Shown here: piece by piece, positions 1-7,836 of the stretch
Position numbering within the stretch: position 1 is the first letter of the stretch
Layout: each line of letters starts with the position of its first letter
Origin: Clostridiales bacterium
GTDB lineage: Bacteria; Bacillota; Clostridia; Christensenellales; UBA1242
Direction: 5' to 3'
Length of the DNA: 36,169 nt
Assembly: GCA_918285425.1 (NCBI GenBank)
Contig: CAKJZE010000050.1
Coordinates: 1 to 36,169, forward strand
Made by a program: the position numbers and the translations under genes
Notes under the pieces: generated by a model
The model's input: the letters and a program-made list of their open reading frames with translations, nothing else
What the model was told of the DNA's origin: nothing
Databases searched by the model: none

Positions 1-81
1 CTCTTACATTTTCACTTTTTATCATTTGCTCTTATTGTCGCCCTGACTTGTCACTTTTATGTGTAAGTTTAATATATTTAT

Positions 82-110
82 ATATTAATCATTTTAATTG
101 GTTCTGTCAA
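82..110 (-). promoter_or_regulatory. candidate sigma-A promoter reading out of the window
   Basis: On the minus strand TTGACA is followed after 17 bp by TAATAT. It lies downstream of prs and would transcribe leftward out of the window. The rest of bases 1-150 holds no ORF and no clear terminator hairpin that I can see. The promoter is a motif match only. Confidence 0.35.
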
Positions 111-150
111 ACAAAATTGGCACAGTAATTATTATAATTGCAAATTACGT

Positions 151-1248
151 TTATAGTTTCTTTAACAACGCTTTGATTTTATCTTCGCTGGTAAGAAGCG
201 GAGAAAGACTTTCACCACTGTTAAGTGTATGAATAATAAGCCCCAAAAATCTGCACAAATCCACAACGCAAAGCCATGGTTTTTGCTTAAGTTCTTCAGG
301 AATATAACTTGCGTTTGTGGTATAAACTTTTTTAATGACACCTTCTTCATAAAGTTTATCAAACTTTTCAGTACCTTCAGTGAAAAATGCAAAAGTTGCA
401 ATAACAAACATATCTTTTGCGCCACGTGATTTAAGTTGATTGCATATGTCAACAACACTTTCGCCACTGGCAATCATATCATCAATAATAAGTGCACTTT
501 TGCCATTGACATCTGGACCCATATAGTCGTGTGCTATGATTGGATTTTTGCCGTTGACAACACGCGTATAATCTCTGCGCTTAAAGAACATACTGGCATT
601 AAGTGACAGCATGCTGGCATACTGAATCACCCTGTTCATAGCCCCCGCATCTGGACTGACAACCACCATCTTATCCTTATCAATATCTTCTTTATTGTCC
701 GCAATAAATTGTTTCAAAATTGGATAAACCGGGAAAATTGAATCAAAGCTGCCATATGGCACTGCGTTTTGTATGTTTGGATCATGGGCATCAAAAGTCA
801 ATATGCTGCTGACACCAAGCCTTTCAAGCTGTTGCAGAGCAATCGCGCAATCAAGCGACTCGCGCCCAGTACGGCGGTGCTGACGACTTGCGTAAAGCAG
901 TGGCATGATGATATTGATTCGTTCGGCCTTGCCGGCTATTGCAGAAATGGTACGGATTATGTCTTGGTAATGCTCATCAGGCGACATATAATTTTCATGG
1001 CCATACATTGTATATTTCATGCTATAGTTGGACACATCACTGATTATATAGACATCTTTTCCACGAACAGATTTTGTCAGTTTTACCTTACCCTCACCAT
1101 TTGAAAACTTAAGAGCATTTATCTTTGTGACAAAAGTATCTCGCTTTTCGTTTTCTCGATTTTTCTTAACCTCGTCATCAACAATAGAGATTCTGTCCTC
1201 AAAGTTTCCAAAATACAAAATTTCCAACTCACCATTTCTGTTTTTCAT
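151..1248 (-). CDS. prs: ribose-phosphate pyrophosphokinase (PRPP synthetase), divergent long form
   Basis: Makes PRPP from ribose 5-phosphate and ATP in the cytosol, feeding purine, pyrimidine, histidine, tryptophan and NAD synthesis. Two phosphoribosyltransferase-type domains are visible. The N-terminal half carries SVRGKDVYII and the catalytic-flexible-loop region SRQHRRTGRESLD. The C-terminal half carries VVVSPDAGAMNR and the PRPP-binding loop IIDDMIASGES at about residues 254-264. At 365 aa it is longer than the usual ~315 aa because of extra N-terminal residues and an insert around residues 75-90, as in a divergent PRPP synthetase branch of clostridia. The start is fixed by a strong AAGGAGG about 6 nt upstream. 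A terminator-like hairpin sits just ahead of its SD, so it may depend on read-through from the gene upstream. Family assignment is firm; activity is inferred. Confidence 0.93.
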   Translation of the reverse strand: MKNRNGELEILYFGNFEDRISIVDDEVKKNRENEKRDTFVTKINALKFSNGEGKVKLTKSVRGKDVYIISDVSNYSMKYTMYGHENYMSPDEHYQDIIRTISAIAGKAERINIIMPLLYASRQHRRTGRESLDCAIALQQLERLGVSSILTFDAHDPNIQNAVPYGSFDSIFPVYPILKQFIADNKEDIDKDKMVVVSPDAGAMNRVIQYASMLSLNASMFFKRRDYTRVVNGKNPIIAHDYMGPDVNGKSALIIDDMIASGESVVDICNQLKSRGAKDMFVIATFAFFTEGTEKFDKLYEEGVIKKVYTTNASYIPEELKQKPWLCVVDLCRFLGLIIHTLNSGESLSPLLTSEDKIKALLKKL

Positions 1249-1266
1249 ATTTTCCTCCTTATAAAA

Positions 1267-1292
1267 ATTTTCGGAAAGTATCTTCCGAAAAT
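1267..1292 (-). terminator. intrinsic terminator or attenuator between the 302-aa gene and prs
   Basis: Perfect 10-bp inverted repeat ATTTTCGGAA / TTCCGAAAAT around a 6-nt loop; read on the minus strand it runs into TTTTTAT. It starts at the stop codon of the upstream gene and ends only a few bases before the prs SD. It therefore either ends that transcript or modulates read-through into prs. Confidence 0.7.
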
Positions 1293-2200
1293 TATTCTAT
1301 GGTTAATATAATCCCCTTATAACCCTCTGTAGTTATTTGGTTTTCAAACGAGATTTTACCAAGCAACTCAAGACCGCTTGGAATTAAATTTTCAAACTCT
1401 GAAATAAGTTTGGCAGTGGTCATCTCATCTTCCTTTTCAAAAATAAAACTGATAAGCAAATCAAGCAGAATTTCACTTTGTTTAGCAGTTCTGTTGTTTA
1501 TACCAACAGTTCCACCACTCATAATATATTCCCCGCTTTCATTGATTGTGATGTTGAATTCGGTAGTAATATAAAGAGTTTTTGGCAAAATCATGTTCAA
1601 AAGGAACATTGGAGTATCCATTGCTTCAGCAATTTGAGTTCTGACTGAAGATGTATCAAATTTGAAAATAAATTTTATGTCTGCACTGTCATGCGAAAAG
1701 CCACCATCTTGCAAAGCCACTGGGTTAATATCAACTTCAAGCACTTTTATACTTGAAGTATCAATGTATTGCAAATTTGGCAATTTACTTTCCAAAATCC
1801 CACTTTCAAGCATTTGGTTAATAATTGCTGCAATTTCTTTATCAGTAAATTTATATTCACCATCAACCAATCCCAAATCTCCGCCGTCTGCAATTGTACG
1901 ATAGTCAATGGTATTGTCATAAGTCGTTGGGAACCCAGCATCAATAAGTTTGCTTGTTGCAGAGTCCATGTCAATTTTGCTGTATCCGTTTGTTATCATC
2001 TTGGACTCTTTTGGGCTGGTATAAAGAGTTTTTAATGTGCTTACAAGTTCCTGCATATTGTCAATGCCATAGGCTTTAAAATATTTTGGAACAATCAACA
2101 TATCAAGTGCAAGATACACAGAGAAAAATACTGTTGTTAAAACAGACAATATTATGAAAAGCTTTATAAAAAAATTTGCAGTTTTATTTTTCTTTCTCAT
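1292..2200 (-). CDS. membrane-anchored protein of unknown function
   Basis: 302 aa. A short Lys/Arg-rich N-terminus is followed by one strong hydrophobic segment at about residues 11-33 (FFIKLFIILSVLTTVFFSVYL). The remaining ~265 residues are soluble-looking, so a single-pass anchor with an extracytoplasmic C-terminal domain is likely. No lipobox cysteine and no family motif that I recognise. The ATG has an AGGA SD that overlaps the TAG stop of the 38-codon ORF just upstream, so the two genes look translationally coupled. Both follow one consensus promoter at 2344-2372. A hairpin at its stop codon probably ends the message before prs. Confidence 0.75.
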   Translation of the reverse strand: MRKKNKTANFFIKLFIILSVLTTVFFSVYLALDMLIVPKYFKAYGIDNMQELVSTLKTLYTSPKESKMITNGYSKIDMDSATSKLIDAGFPTTYDNTIDYRTIADGGDLGLVDGEYKFTDKEIAAIINQMLESGILESKLPNLQYIDTSSIKVLEVDINPVALQDGGFSHDSADIKFIFKFDTSSVRTQIAEAMDTPMFLLNMILPKTLYITTEFNITINESGEYIMSGGTVGINNRTAKQSEILLDLLISFIFEKEDEMTTAKLISEFENLIPSGLELLGKISFENQITTEGYKGIILTIE

Positions 2201-2207
2201 GTGATTC

Positions 2208-2324
2208 CTAGTGAACTATGTTATAGTTTATTTGCCCACGAAGAAGCAAATACAAACATACCCCAGCAACAACAATGCCAAGAATAAGTCTTATGATACT
2301 AAATCTTTTTCTAAAAATTCCCAT
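2208..2324 (-). CDS. 38-aa single-pass membrane peptide (not in ORF track)
   Basis: ATG at 2324 to TAG at 2208 encodes MGIFRKRFSIIRLILGIVVA followed by GVCLYLLLRGQINYNIVH: a basic N-terminus, one ~18-residue membrane helix and a short tail. It has a purine-rich SD (GGAAGAGGGAAGAGG) immediately upstream. A textbook promoter places the transcription start about 13 nt before the ATG, so this is the first ORF on the message. The stop codon overlaps the SD of the 302-aa membrane gene. I do not recognise the family. It may be a small partner of the 302-aa protein or serve to couple its translation. Confidence 0.6.
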   Translation of the reverse strand: MGIFRKRFSIIRLILGIVVAGVCLYLLLRGQINYNIVH

Positions 2325-2343
2325 GCCTCTTCCCTCTTCCTTA

Positions 2344-2372
2344 AGTATATATAACCTTTATATTTATGTCAA
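2344..2372 (-). promoter_or_regulatory. sigma-A promoter for the 38-aa/302-aa pair
   Basis: TTGACA, 17-bp spacer, TATACT on the minus strand. The predicted start is about 13 nt upstream of the 38-codon ORF. Confidence 0.75.
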
Positions 2373-2408
2373 GCACAAAGCAATCTATATCAAATTTTGT
2401 TAAAATTT

Positions 2409-3752
2409 TTAGTCTGCACTTGTCTTTTTATAAGATATTTTAACAATGCTGTTTGTGCCATTGGTAATCTTGACACTGTCAGAGATGTCAAGGTCAGCGA
2501 TAACTAAAATTTTATTACCATGTGCCAAAACTGGTACTTGGTCACGCATTCTTTGAGGTATCTTTTTGTCAATAAAATAGTCATTAAGCTTTTTGCTGCC
2601 GCTGCCAATTTTAGCAAAAATGTCACCCTCTTGCCTTGTTCTCCAAACCGCATCAGTTGGTATGCTGTCAAAATCAACATAGTGGTTACCATCACCAAAC
2701 TCTGCAAAACTGTCATCTGAAAGCATGACGGCATTTATTTCACCAAAGTCAGGAATTTGAGTCTTACCCAATTTGAAGGGGTAAACCATTTCTTCAGCAA
2801 ATTGCTTTTTAAAGGTAATCACAACTCCATCATATTCTTTAAATGCAATCATTTTAAAAGGCAGACTTATCTTACTTCCATTTTTCATGTTGAAAAGTTC
2901 TTTGATCTGTAAAATGTGCTTTTGTTCAATATCGTAGTATGCACCCAAATGTTCAAAAGCACTTTTAATAATTCTGGAAGAAAGTGCAATGTGAAGTTCA
3001 TTTACTTGGTTTAAAATTTTTACAAAATCATCTCTATAAACCAACATCTTCGTTGGAATACAAGAGGTAATAAAGTCATCATCTATTGCGCACTTGTCGG
3101 CAAATTTACAAACTGCACTTACTGCGTCAGGATAAACTTTTTCCATATCTGGAATAATTTTATGTCTAAAAAAGTTTCTGCTGTAATTGATATCATCATT
3201 TGACGAGTCTTTTATGCTTGGAATTTTATTTTCTTCATTATATTGTTCAATATCACATCTTGTAAAGTTCAAAAGAGGTCTTAAAATATAGCCACTTTTA
3301 AGAGCCATACCCTTTGCGCCTTTTAAACTACTTCCCCTTGCAATGTGCATAAGCACTGTCTCTGCCTGATCATCTTTGTGATGAGCAACTGCCAAAACTG
3401 TCGCCTTTTCCTTTTGCATAATTTTATCAAAAGCCGCGTATCGTAATTCTCTTGCAGCCTGTTCTACAGATTTTGCATACTTTTTTGAATGCTTCAGTGC
3501 ATCAACAGTTTCACAAATAAAATCAATGCCATTTTTTTCACAGTATTTTCTTACGAACATTTCATCTCGGTCAGACTCTTCACCGCGAAGACAATGGTTG
3601 ACGTGCACAGCTATCAAGCTAAACCCCATTTGCTTTTGTGCTTTTTGTAAAATATCAAGCAAACACATACTGTCTGCACCACCACTTACACCAACCAAAA
3701 CTTTATCATTTTTTGTAACAAAGCCTTCAATAATTTTGCAAGAAATGTTCAT
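2409..3752 (-). CDS. tilS: tRNA(Ile)-lysidine synthase
   Basis: Attaches lysine to C34 of the CAU-anticodon tRNA-Ile using ATP, so that AUA is read as isoleucine; essential in bacteria. The N-type ATP pyrophosphatase PP-loop SGGADS is at residues 23-28. HHKDDQAETVLMHIARGS and the LRPLL segment are typical of TilS, and the length (447 aa) suits the long form with C-terminal tRNA-binding domains. The ORF track starts 17 codons earlier, but that start lies upstream of the promoter -35 box. The ATG at 3752 has GGAGAG at good spacing and gives the usual short N-terminus. It sits directly behind spoIIE, as in Bacillus, where tilS lies a few genes downstream of spoIIE. No terminator separates it from spoIIE. 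Confidence 0.93.
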   Translation of the reverse strand: MNISCKIIEGFVTKNDKVLVGVSGGADSMCLLDILQKAQKQMGFSLIAVHVNHCLRGEESDRDEMFVRKYCEKNGIDFICETVDALKHSKKYAKSVEQAARELRYAAFDKIMQKEKATVLAVAHHKDDQAETVLMHIARGSSLKGAKGMALKSGYILRPLLNFTRCDIEQYNEENKIPSIKDSSNDDINYSRNFFRHKIIPDMEKVYPDAVSAVCKFADKCAIDDDFITSCIPTKMLVYRDDFVKILNQVNELHIALSSRIIKSAFEHLGAYYDIEQKHILQIKELFNMKNGSKISLPFKMIAFKEYDGVVITFKKQFAEEMVYPFKLGKTQIPDFGEINAVMLSDDSFAEFGDGNHYVDFDSIPTDAVWRTRQEGDIFAKIGSGSKKLNDYFIDKKIPQRMRDQVPVLAHGNKILVIADLDISDSVKITNGTNSIVKISYKKTSAD

Positions 3753-3771
3753 AATTCTCTCCATATACATA

Positions 3772-3800
3772 ATTATAACCAATTTTAGCAAAAGGTGCAA
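3772..3800 (-). promoter_or_regulatory. sigma-A promoter of tilS
   Basis: TTGCAC, 17 bp, TATAAT on the minus strand, between the spoIIE stop and tilS. It gives a leader of about 13 nt carrying the SD GGAGAG, which decides the tilS start at 3752. Confidence 0.75.
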
Positions 3801-3803
3801 CAA

Positions 3804-6095
3804 TTATGCAAAATTTTGATTCAGTTTTACTGCAATAACAGTCATATCATCTTGATGAGTGGTTCTGCTTTCTGCTTCTTCCAAAATACTTTCTGCAAGC
3901 ATCTGCACATTTATGATTTTTTCATTATTTACAAAATCAGCAAAACTTTCAGGGCTTGTAAAGGCATCAACAACACCATCTGAAGCAAGCACAATTATAT
4001 CCCCAATTTTAAGCACTTTTTGTTCAGTTTTTGGATAAATATTTTCCATAACTGCAAGAGGCAGACTGTCAGAGCTTATGATACTGGCTTGATTACCACT
4101 TTTAATAACGCTGACAGTGGCTCCTATTTTCACAAAGTCAGCCTTACCAAGTGAAAGATCCAACACACAAATATCAATAGTTGTAAAATTTTCCTCCCCC
4201 GCTGGCAACATAAGTTTATTTACACTTGCAATCACTGTTTCTGATGAAATACCAGACTTATAAAAGCTTTCAATAACTGACAATGCGGCTGACGAAAGTC
4301 TCCTTGCTTTTTCACCATGGCCTTTGCCATCAGCAATTGCAAAAAGATATCTTCCACTTCCTATCTTTTTATAAGCATAAGTGTCACCATTGACACCATC
4401 TTTTGCCTTTTGTGCATAGCCCACCATAATTTTATACTTATCTGCAGGCTGATACAAAAGTATGCTCCACCCTGCAAAATGTGCAAAAGTTTGTTTTAAA
4501 AGACTGAAATTAATACCAAAAACATCTTTTAACACTTTGCAAATTTCTGGACGCACAACATCGCTGTTTCGTACAACTAAAACAACTTGTTTTACACCCT
4601 GTTTACTGCTTATAACCTCGCACTCGTTGACAACAACCTTTGCTTGTGTCAACTCATTTAAAATAAGCGTTGCACTTTTATGATCAAGTACATCTTCTTG
4701 TTGAACTTTGCTGGCAAGCTCTCCAAAGATTTTGCCAGTCGCCCCCATTTGTGAACTTACAAGCATTTTACCTTGATCAGAAACACACACTTGCTCACGA
4801 TATTCAAAATAGCTTTTCAGCGCCACATTAACTTGTGAAATAAGTGATGAAATATCTTTACAAACTCCCATAAGTAAATTATTTGCGTCCAGTATCGTAA
4901 CTTTTCCCTTTTCAATACCAAAGGCGATAAGCTGATTAATACCTTCTTTTATTTGCTGATTGTCACTGCAGACATCTTTATTTATACAAAGAGCGCAATG
5001 CCTGGTGATGATTTCATTAGTAAGCATGTCACAATACTCTTGCTTATTGACATTTCCTATGCTTAAATCTCTGTATTCGACTTGCATAAGACGAAACAGA
5101 GAAGAAAGCTCCAGCAGTTTATTTTTAAATTCTTCCTGTTTCCCCAAAATAAGAAAATCCGATGCCAACTCACCATCATAACTCCAGCTGAAGTTTTTAA
5201 GGTAACAAAAAAGAGAGTTTGGCACACACAAAAACAGCAAAACACATGCCAGCAAAGTTAAAATATTCAAATAATTATACATTGCGTAAGCATTTAAAAA
5301 TAGCCCAAAGACGCAGTCACACAAAAGTAGCAAAATTGAAGGGAAAATTCTTGTATTTTGCGAAAAACATGCACAAATAAGCCCAAAAATTGCAAATATT
5401 GCAATAAAAATTACACTTGCATTTACAAAAGAAAAACCCAGCCCAGCAATAACCGAAAAATAAATAGTCGCACTTTTTGTTAAAAAACGAGATATACATA
5501 AAAGCGCAAAAACTGTTAAAGCAAAACTTAAATTTACTTGTCCAATGTACATGCCAAACAATCCGCTGAAAAATGCAATTAAGAACAGACCAAAACAAAT
5601 ACTCTCATCAGTTGTAAAGCGACTTTGCAGGCCTCTGAAAAAAATTGCACTAAACGCAATGTGAGAGATATACATAAAACAAAGCCCAACCAAAATTGTG
5701 ATACAACTTGTAACAATTTGATATGTTGTATTGATATTAAAATATAAAAAACCAGCCTGACTTAAAATGCAAAAAATATAGGCTGCGTAAATTGGCATCT
5801 TCTTTTTGGCAATTTTAAAGATCAAAAAAGCCAATACTGCAACAGAAACTGTTGAAAGTGCAATTATTATTCCCTCAATAGTGGGATTTTGAATAAACAT
5901 ACTTACAAAATAAAACAATGATAAAATTAATACATTTTTATTAAGATAAATAAGGGTAAACAAAAAACTGAATGCATATGGATAAATCTTATGCATCACA
6001 TTTGCTCTTGCCAAAATAAGGAAGCAAATAAAAAGACATAAATACGTGAATATCTCTTTTCTGTACTTGATAACCCAGTTTTTAATAACTCTCAT
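3804..6095 (-). CDS. spoIIE: stage II sporulation protein E, PP2C-type phosphatase
   Basis: Membrane phosphatase of the sporulation septum that dephosphorylates SpoIIAA and so activates sigma-F in the forespore. The first ~300 residues form about ten hydrophobic segments. A central cytoplasmic region follows, then a C-terminal PPM/PP2C domain with the metal-binding aspartates visible: IADGKGHG (D589), ASDGVVDAF (D706) and HQDDMTV (D749/D750). At 763 aa it is somewhat shorter than the ~830-aa B. subtilis protein. The ATG at 6095 has no recognisable SD. A weak -10 candidate (GATACT) ends only 8 nt before it, so the message may be nearly leaderless. Two Spo0A-box-like heptamers lie upstream, in line with Spo0A control in other endospore formers. 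Confidence 0.93.
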   Translation of the reverse strand: MRVIKNWVIKYRKEIFTYLCLFICFLILARANVMHKIYPYAFSFLFTLIYLNKNVLILSLFYFVSMFIQNPTIEGIIIALSTVSVAVLAFLIFKIAKKKMPIYAAYIFCILSQAGFLYFNINTTYQIVTSCITILVGLCFMYISHIAFSAIFFRGLQSRFTTDESICFGLFLIAFFSGLFGMYIGQVNLSFALTVFALLCISRFLTKSATIYFSVIAGLGFSFVNASVIFIAIFAIFGLICACFSQNTRIFPSILLLLCDCVFGLFLNAYAMYNYLNILTLLACVLLFLCVPNSLFCYLKNFSWSYDGELASDFLILGKQEEFKNKLLELSSLFRLMQVEYRDLSIGNVNKQEYCDMLTNEIITRHCALCINKDVCSDNQQIKEGINQLIAFGIEKGKVTILDANNLLMGVCKDISSLISQVNVALKSYFEYREQVCVSDQGKMLVSSQMGATGKIFGELASKVQQEDVLDHKSATLILNELTQAKVVVNECEVISSKQGVKQVVLVVRNSDVVRPEICKVLKDVFGINFSLLKQTFAHFAGWSILLYQPADKYKIMVGYAQKAKDGVNGDTYAYKKIGSGRYLFAIADGKGHGEKARRLSSAALSVIESFYKSGISSETVIASVNKLMLPAGEENFTTIDICVLDLSLGKADFVKIGATVSVIKSGNQASIISSDSLPLAVMENIYPKTEQKVLKIGDIIVLASDGVVDAFTSPESFADFVNNEKIINVQMLAESILEEAESRTTHQDDMTVIAVKLNQNFA

Positions 6096-6103
6096 ATAAA
6101 CAA

Positions 6104-6133
6104 AGTATCAAATACAAGCATATTTTCAAACAA
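6104..6133 (-). promoter_or_regulatory. candidate spoIIE promoter
   Basis: Minus strand TTGTTT, 18 bp, GATACT. The match is weak (as expected for an activator-dependent promoter) and the spacing to the ATG is only 8 nt. Candidate Spo0A boxes lie upstream at 6160 and 6205. Confidence 0.35.
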
Positions 6134-6159
6134 TACAAAAAACTAACTTTATCAAAATT

Positions 6160-6166
6160 TGACGAA
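6160..6166 (+). promoter_or_regulatory. candidate Spo0A box (0A box)
   Basis: TGACGAA matches the 0A consensus TGNCGAA exactly. It lies about 27 bp upstream of the candidate spoIIE -35 box. A second 6/7 match, TGTCGAT, lies at 6205-6211 on the other strand. Heptamers occur by chance, so position is the main argument. Confidence 0.4.
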
Positions 6167-6216
6167 AATTGTATTAAATGAACTAAAGAAAAATCAGCAA
6201 TAAAATCGACATATTG

Positions 6217-6245
6217 TTGAAATTTTAAATGGTTGGTGATAAAAT
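6217..6245 (+). promoter_or_regulatory. candidate promoter of the TtcA-like gene
   Basis: TTGAAA, 17 bp, TAAAAT, followed by AAAGG and the ATG at 6265. It is divergent from spoIIE, and the second 0A-like heptamer lies just upstream of its -35. Confidence 0.55.
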
Positions 6246-6264
6246 ATAGCAAAGGTACAAAAAA

Positions 6265-7143
6265 ATGACAAATTCAATGCAAAACAACTCAATAATAACT
6301 GATGAAAAACAATTTGCACAAAAAGTTGAATTAAGCCTTCAAAAAAAATTTAGGAAAACTATTCTAAGCAAGTTTATAAAAGCCATAAAAACCTATGACT
6401 TAATAAAGCCAAACGACAAAATTGCAGTTTGTATTTCGGGAGGCAAAGACAGCTTCCTTATGGCAAAACTTTTCCAAGAGCTTTTAAAATTTACTGAAAT
6501 TCCATTTGAAGTTGTCTTTTTATGCATGGATCCAGGTTACAGTGCAGAAAACCGCAAAAATATAGAGATAAATGCAAAAAATATGAACATATCTCTGACT
6601 TTTTTTGAAACAGACATATTTGCAAATGTATTTAATATCGAAAAATCGCCATGCTATCTTTGCGCAAGAATGAGACGTGGACATCTTTACAGCCAAGCAG
6701 AAAAATTAGGCTGCAACAAAATTGCACTTGGGCATCATTATGATGATGTGATTGAAACAATACTGATGGGAATGCTTTATGGTGGACAAGTTCAAACCAT
6801 GATGCCAAAACTCCACAGTGACAATTTTGGAAATATGGAATTAATACGCCCACTATATTTGATCAGGGAAAAAGATATTAAACATTGGCGTGATTATAAT
6901 GAATTAAAATTTCTGCAATGTGCTTGCAAGTTTACAGAAAAAAATTATAATGAAAACAAAGATGAGCCAACAGAAAGTAAGCGCAAAAAAGTAAAAGAAA
7001 TTATTGCAAATATTGCAAAGGAAGACCCTTGCATAGAGCAAAACATCTTTAAAAGCGTGGAAAACGTCAATCTTTCAACAGTTATCACCTATAAAGATAA
7101 ACAAGGAAATAAACACAACTTTTTAGAAGATTATGATAAATAA
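6265..7143 (+). CDS. TtcA-family tRNA 2-thiolation protein
   Basis: ATP-dependent PP-loop sulfurtransferase of the TtcA/TtuA group, which thiolates tRNA (position 32 cytidine in TtcA) using a labile 4Fe-4S cluster. Visible: PP-loop SGGKDS at residues 58-63, the CYLC pair at C130/C133, the conserved GHHYDDVIETILMGMLYGG segment, and a third cysteine region LQCAC at C219/C221 matching the third cluster ligand of TtcA. Length 292 aa is normal. The ATG has AAAGG about 9 nt upstream. It is monocistronic and ends at a strong hairpin. The exact target base cannot be told from sequence, so no gene symbol is given. With tilS close by, this end of the window is rich in tRNA modification. Confidence 0.85.
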   Translation: MTNSMQNNSIITDEKQFAQKVELSLQKKFRKTILSKFIKAIKTYDLIKPNDKIAVCISGGKDSFLMAKLFQELLKFTEIPFEVVFLCMDPGYSAENRKNIEINAKNMNISLTFFETDIFANVFNIEKSPCYLCARMRRGHLYSQAEKLGCNKIALGHHYDDVIETILMGMLYGGQVQTMMPKLHSDNFGNMELIRPLYLIREKDIKHWRDYNELKFLQCACKFTEKNYNENKDEPTESKRKKVKEIIANIAKEDPCIEQNIFKSVENVNLSTVITYKDKQGNKHNFLEDYDK

Positions 7144-7165
7144 AAAGTGCCTAACGGCACTTTTT
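7142..7165. terminator. bidirectional intrinsic terminator
   Basis: AAAAAGTGCC - TAAC - GGCACTTTTT, a perfect 10-bp stem with A and T runs on both sides. It lies between the convergent TtcA-like gene and the 170-aa gene. Confidence 0.85.
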
Positions 7166-7182
7166 ATTATTGTGTGTGCTAT

Positions 7183-7695
7183 TTATGCACCTTTTTCTGT
7201 TTCTTCTTTTTTTTCTTTTTTTGCTTTATACTTTAAAGCTGCATCACGACAAGCAAATAACTTTTCGACATCTTCTTTTCCCAATACTTCATCAGTGTTA
7301 AATTCAATAACATACTTTATTTTCAGCTTTGGATCAGAATATTTGCCAGTTACTTCGTCAAACTCTCTCTCTGTCTCAAAATAAATATCTGTAAAAAGTA
7401 CTATAAATTCATCAGCATTTCTTATAGCCTTTTTATATTGAGATTTATAAATTGTTTTAAGCGCATCAACAATGTCTGCACACGCAACGCCATTTGGGCA
7501 AATAAATTGAGGAGCTTTAGTACCATGACCTTTATTATCTTCAGTATACTGTCCAACCGAATTTTCCAAAATATATAATAAATCCTGTTGTGAAATATTG
7601 AATGGATCAACAAATGATTTTGTAATGATCTTGCCATCAACTGCACTATTGTGTATATTGTATAAAGCTTTTTGATCAAAAATTTTAAGTTCCAT
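7183..7695 (-). CDS. 170-aa protein of unknown function
   Basis: Soluble, with no signal peptide or membrane segment. The first ~150 residues look globular. The last ~20 are a Lys/Glu-rich tail (KYKAKKEKKEETEKGA). Two cysteines occur close together (FICPNGVACADIV), but there is no CxxC or other clear metal motif. The start is supported by AAAGGAG upstream of the ATG and a consensus promoter. I do not recognise the family. It is divergent from the zincin-like gene and convergent with the TtcA-like gene. Confidence 0.7.
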   Translation of the reverse strand: MELKIFDQKALYNIHNSAVDGKIITKSFVDPFNISQQDLLYILENSVGQYTEDNKGHGTKAPQFICPNGVACADIVDALKTIYKSQYKKAIRNADEFIVLFTDIYFETEREFDEVTGKYSDPKLKIKYVIEFNTDEVLGKEDVEKLFACRDAALKYKAKKEKKEETEKGA

Positions 7696-7718
7696 AACTT
7701 CTCCTTTGTATTAGTTAA

Positions 7719-7747
7719 AGTATAACATCAGCTTAAAACCTTGTCAA
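7719..7747 (-). promoter_or_regulatory. sigma-A promoter of the 170-aa gene
   Basis: Minus strand TTGACA, 17 bp, TATACT, near perfect. It stands back to back with the plus-strand promoter at 7801. Confidence 0.75.
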
Positions 7748-7800
7748 TATCAAATTATAATCAAAACTTCATTGTTGCCACAAAATCTGTAAAATAGCTA

Positions 7801-7829
7801 TTGAACTTATTGAATTTTAATGTTATAAT
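7801..7829 (+). promoter_or_regulatory. sigma-A promoter giving a predicted leaderless mRNA
   Basis: TTGAAC, 17 bp, TATAAT. The -10 box ends 7 nt before the ATG at 7837, so the expected transcription start falls at the start codon. The ORF-track start (TTG at 7801) is the -35 box itself and cannot be the real one. Confidence 0.7.
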
Positions 7830-7836
7830 TGTTCAT

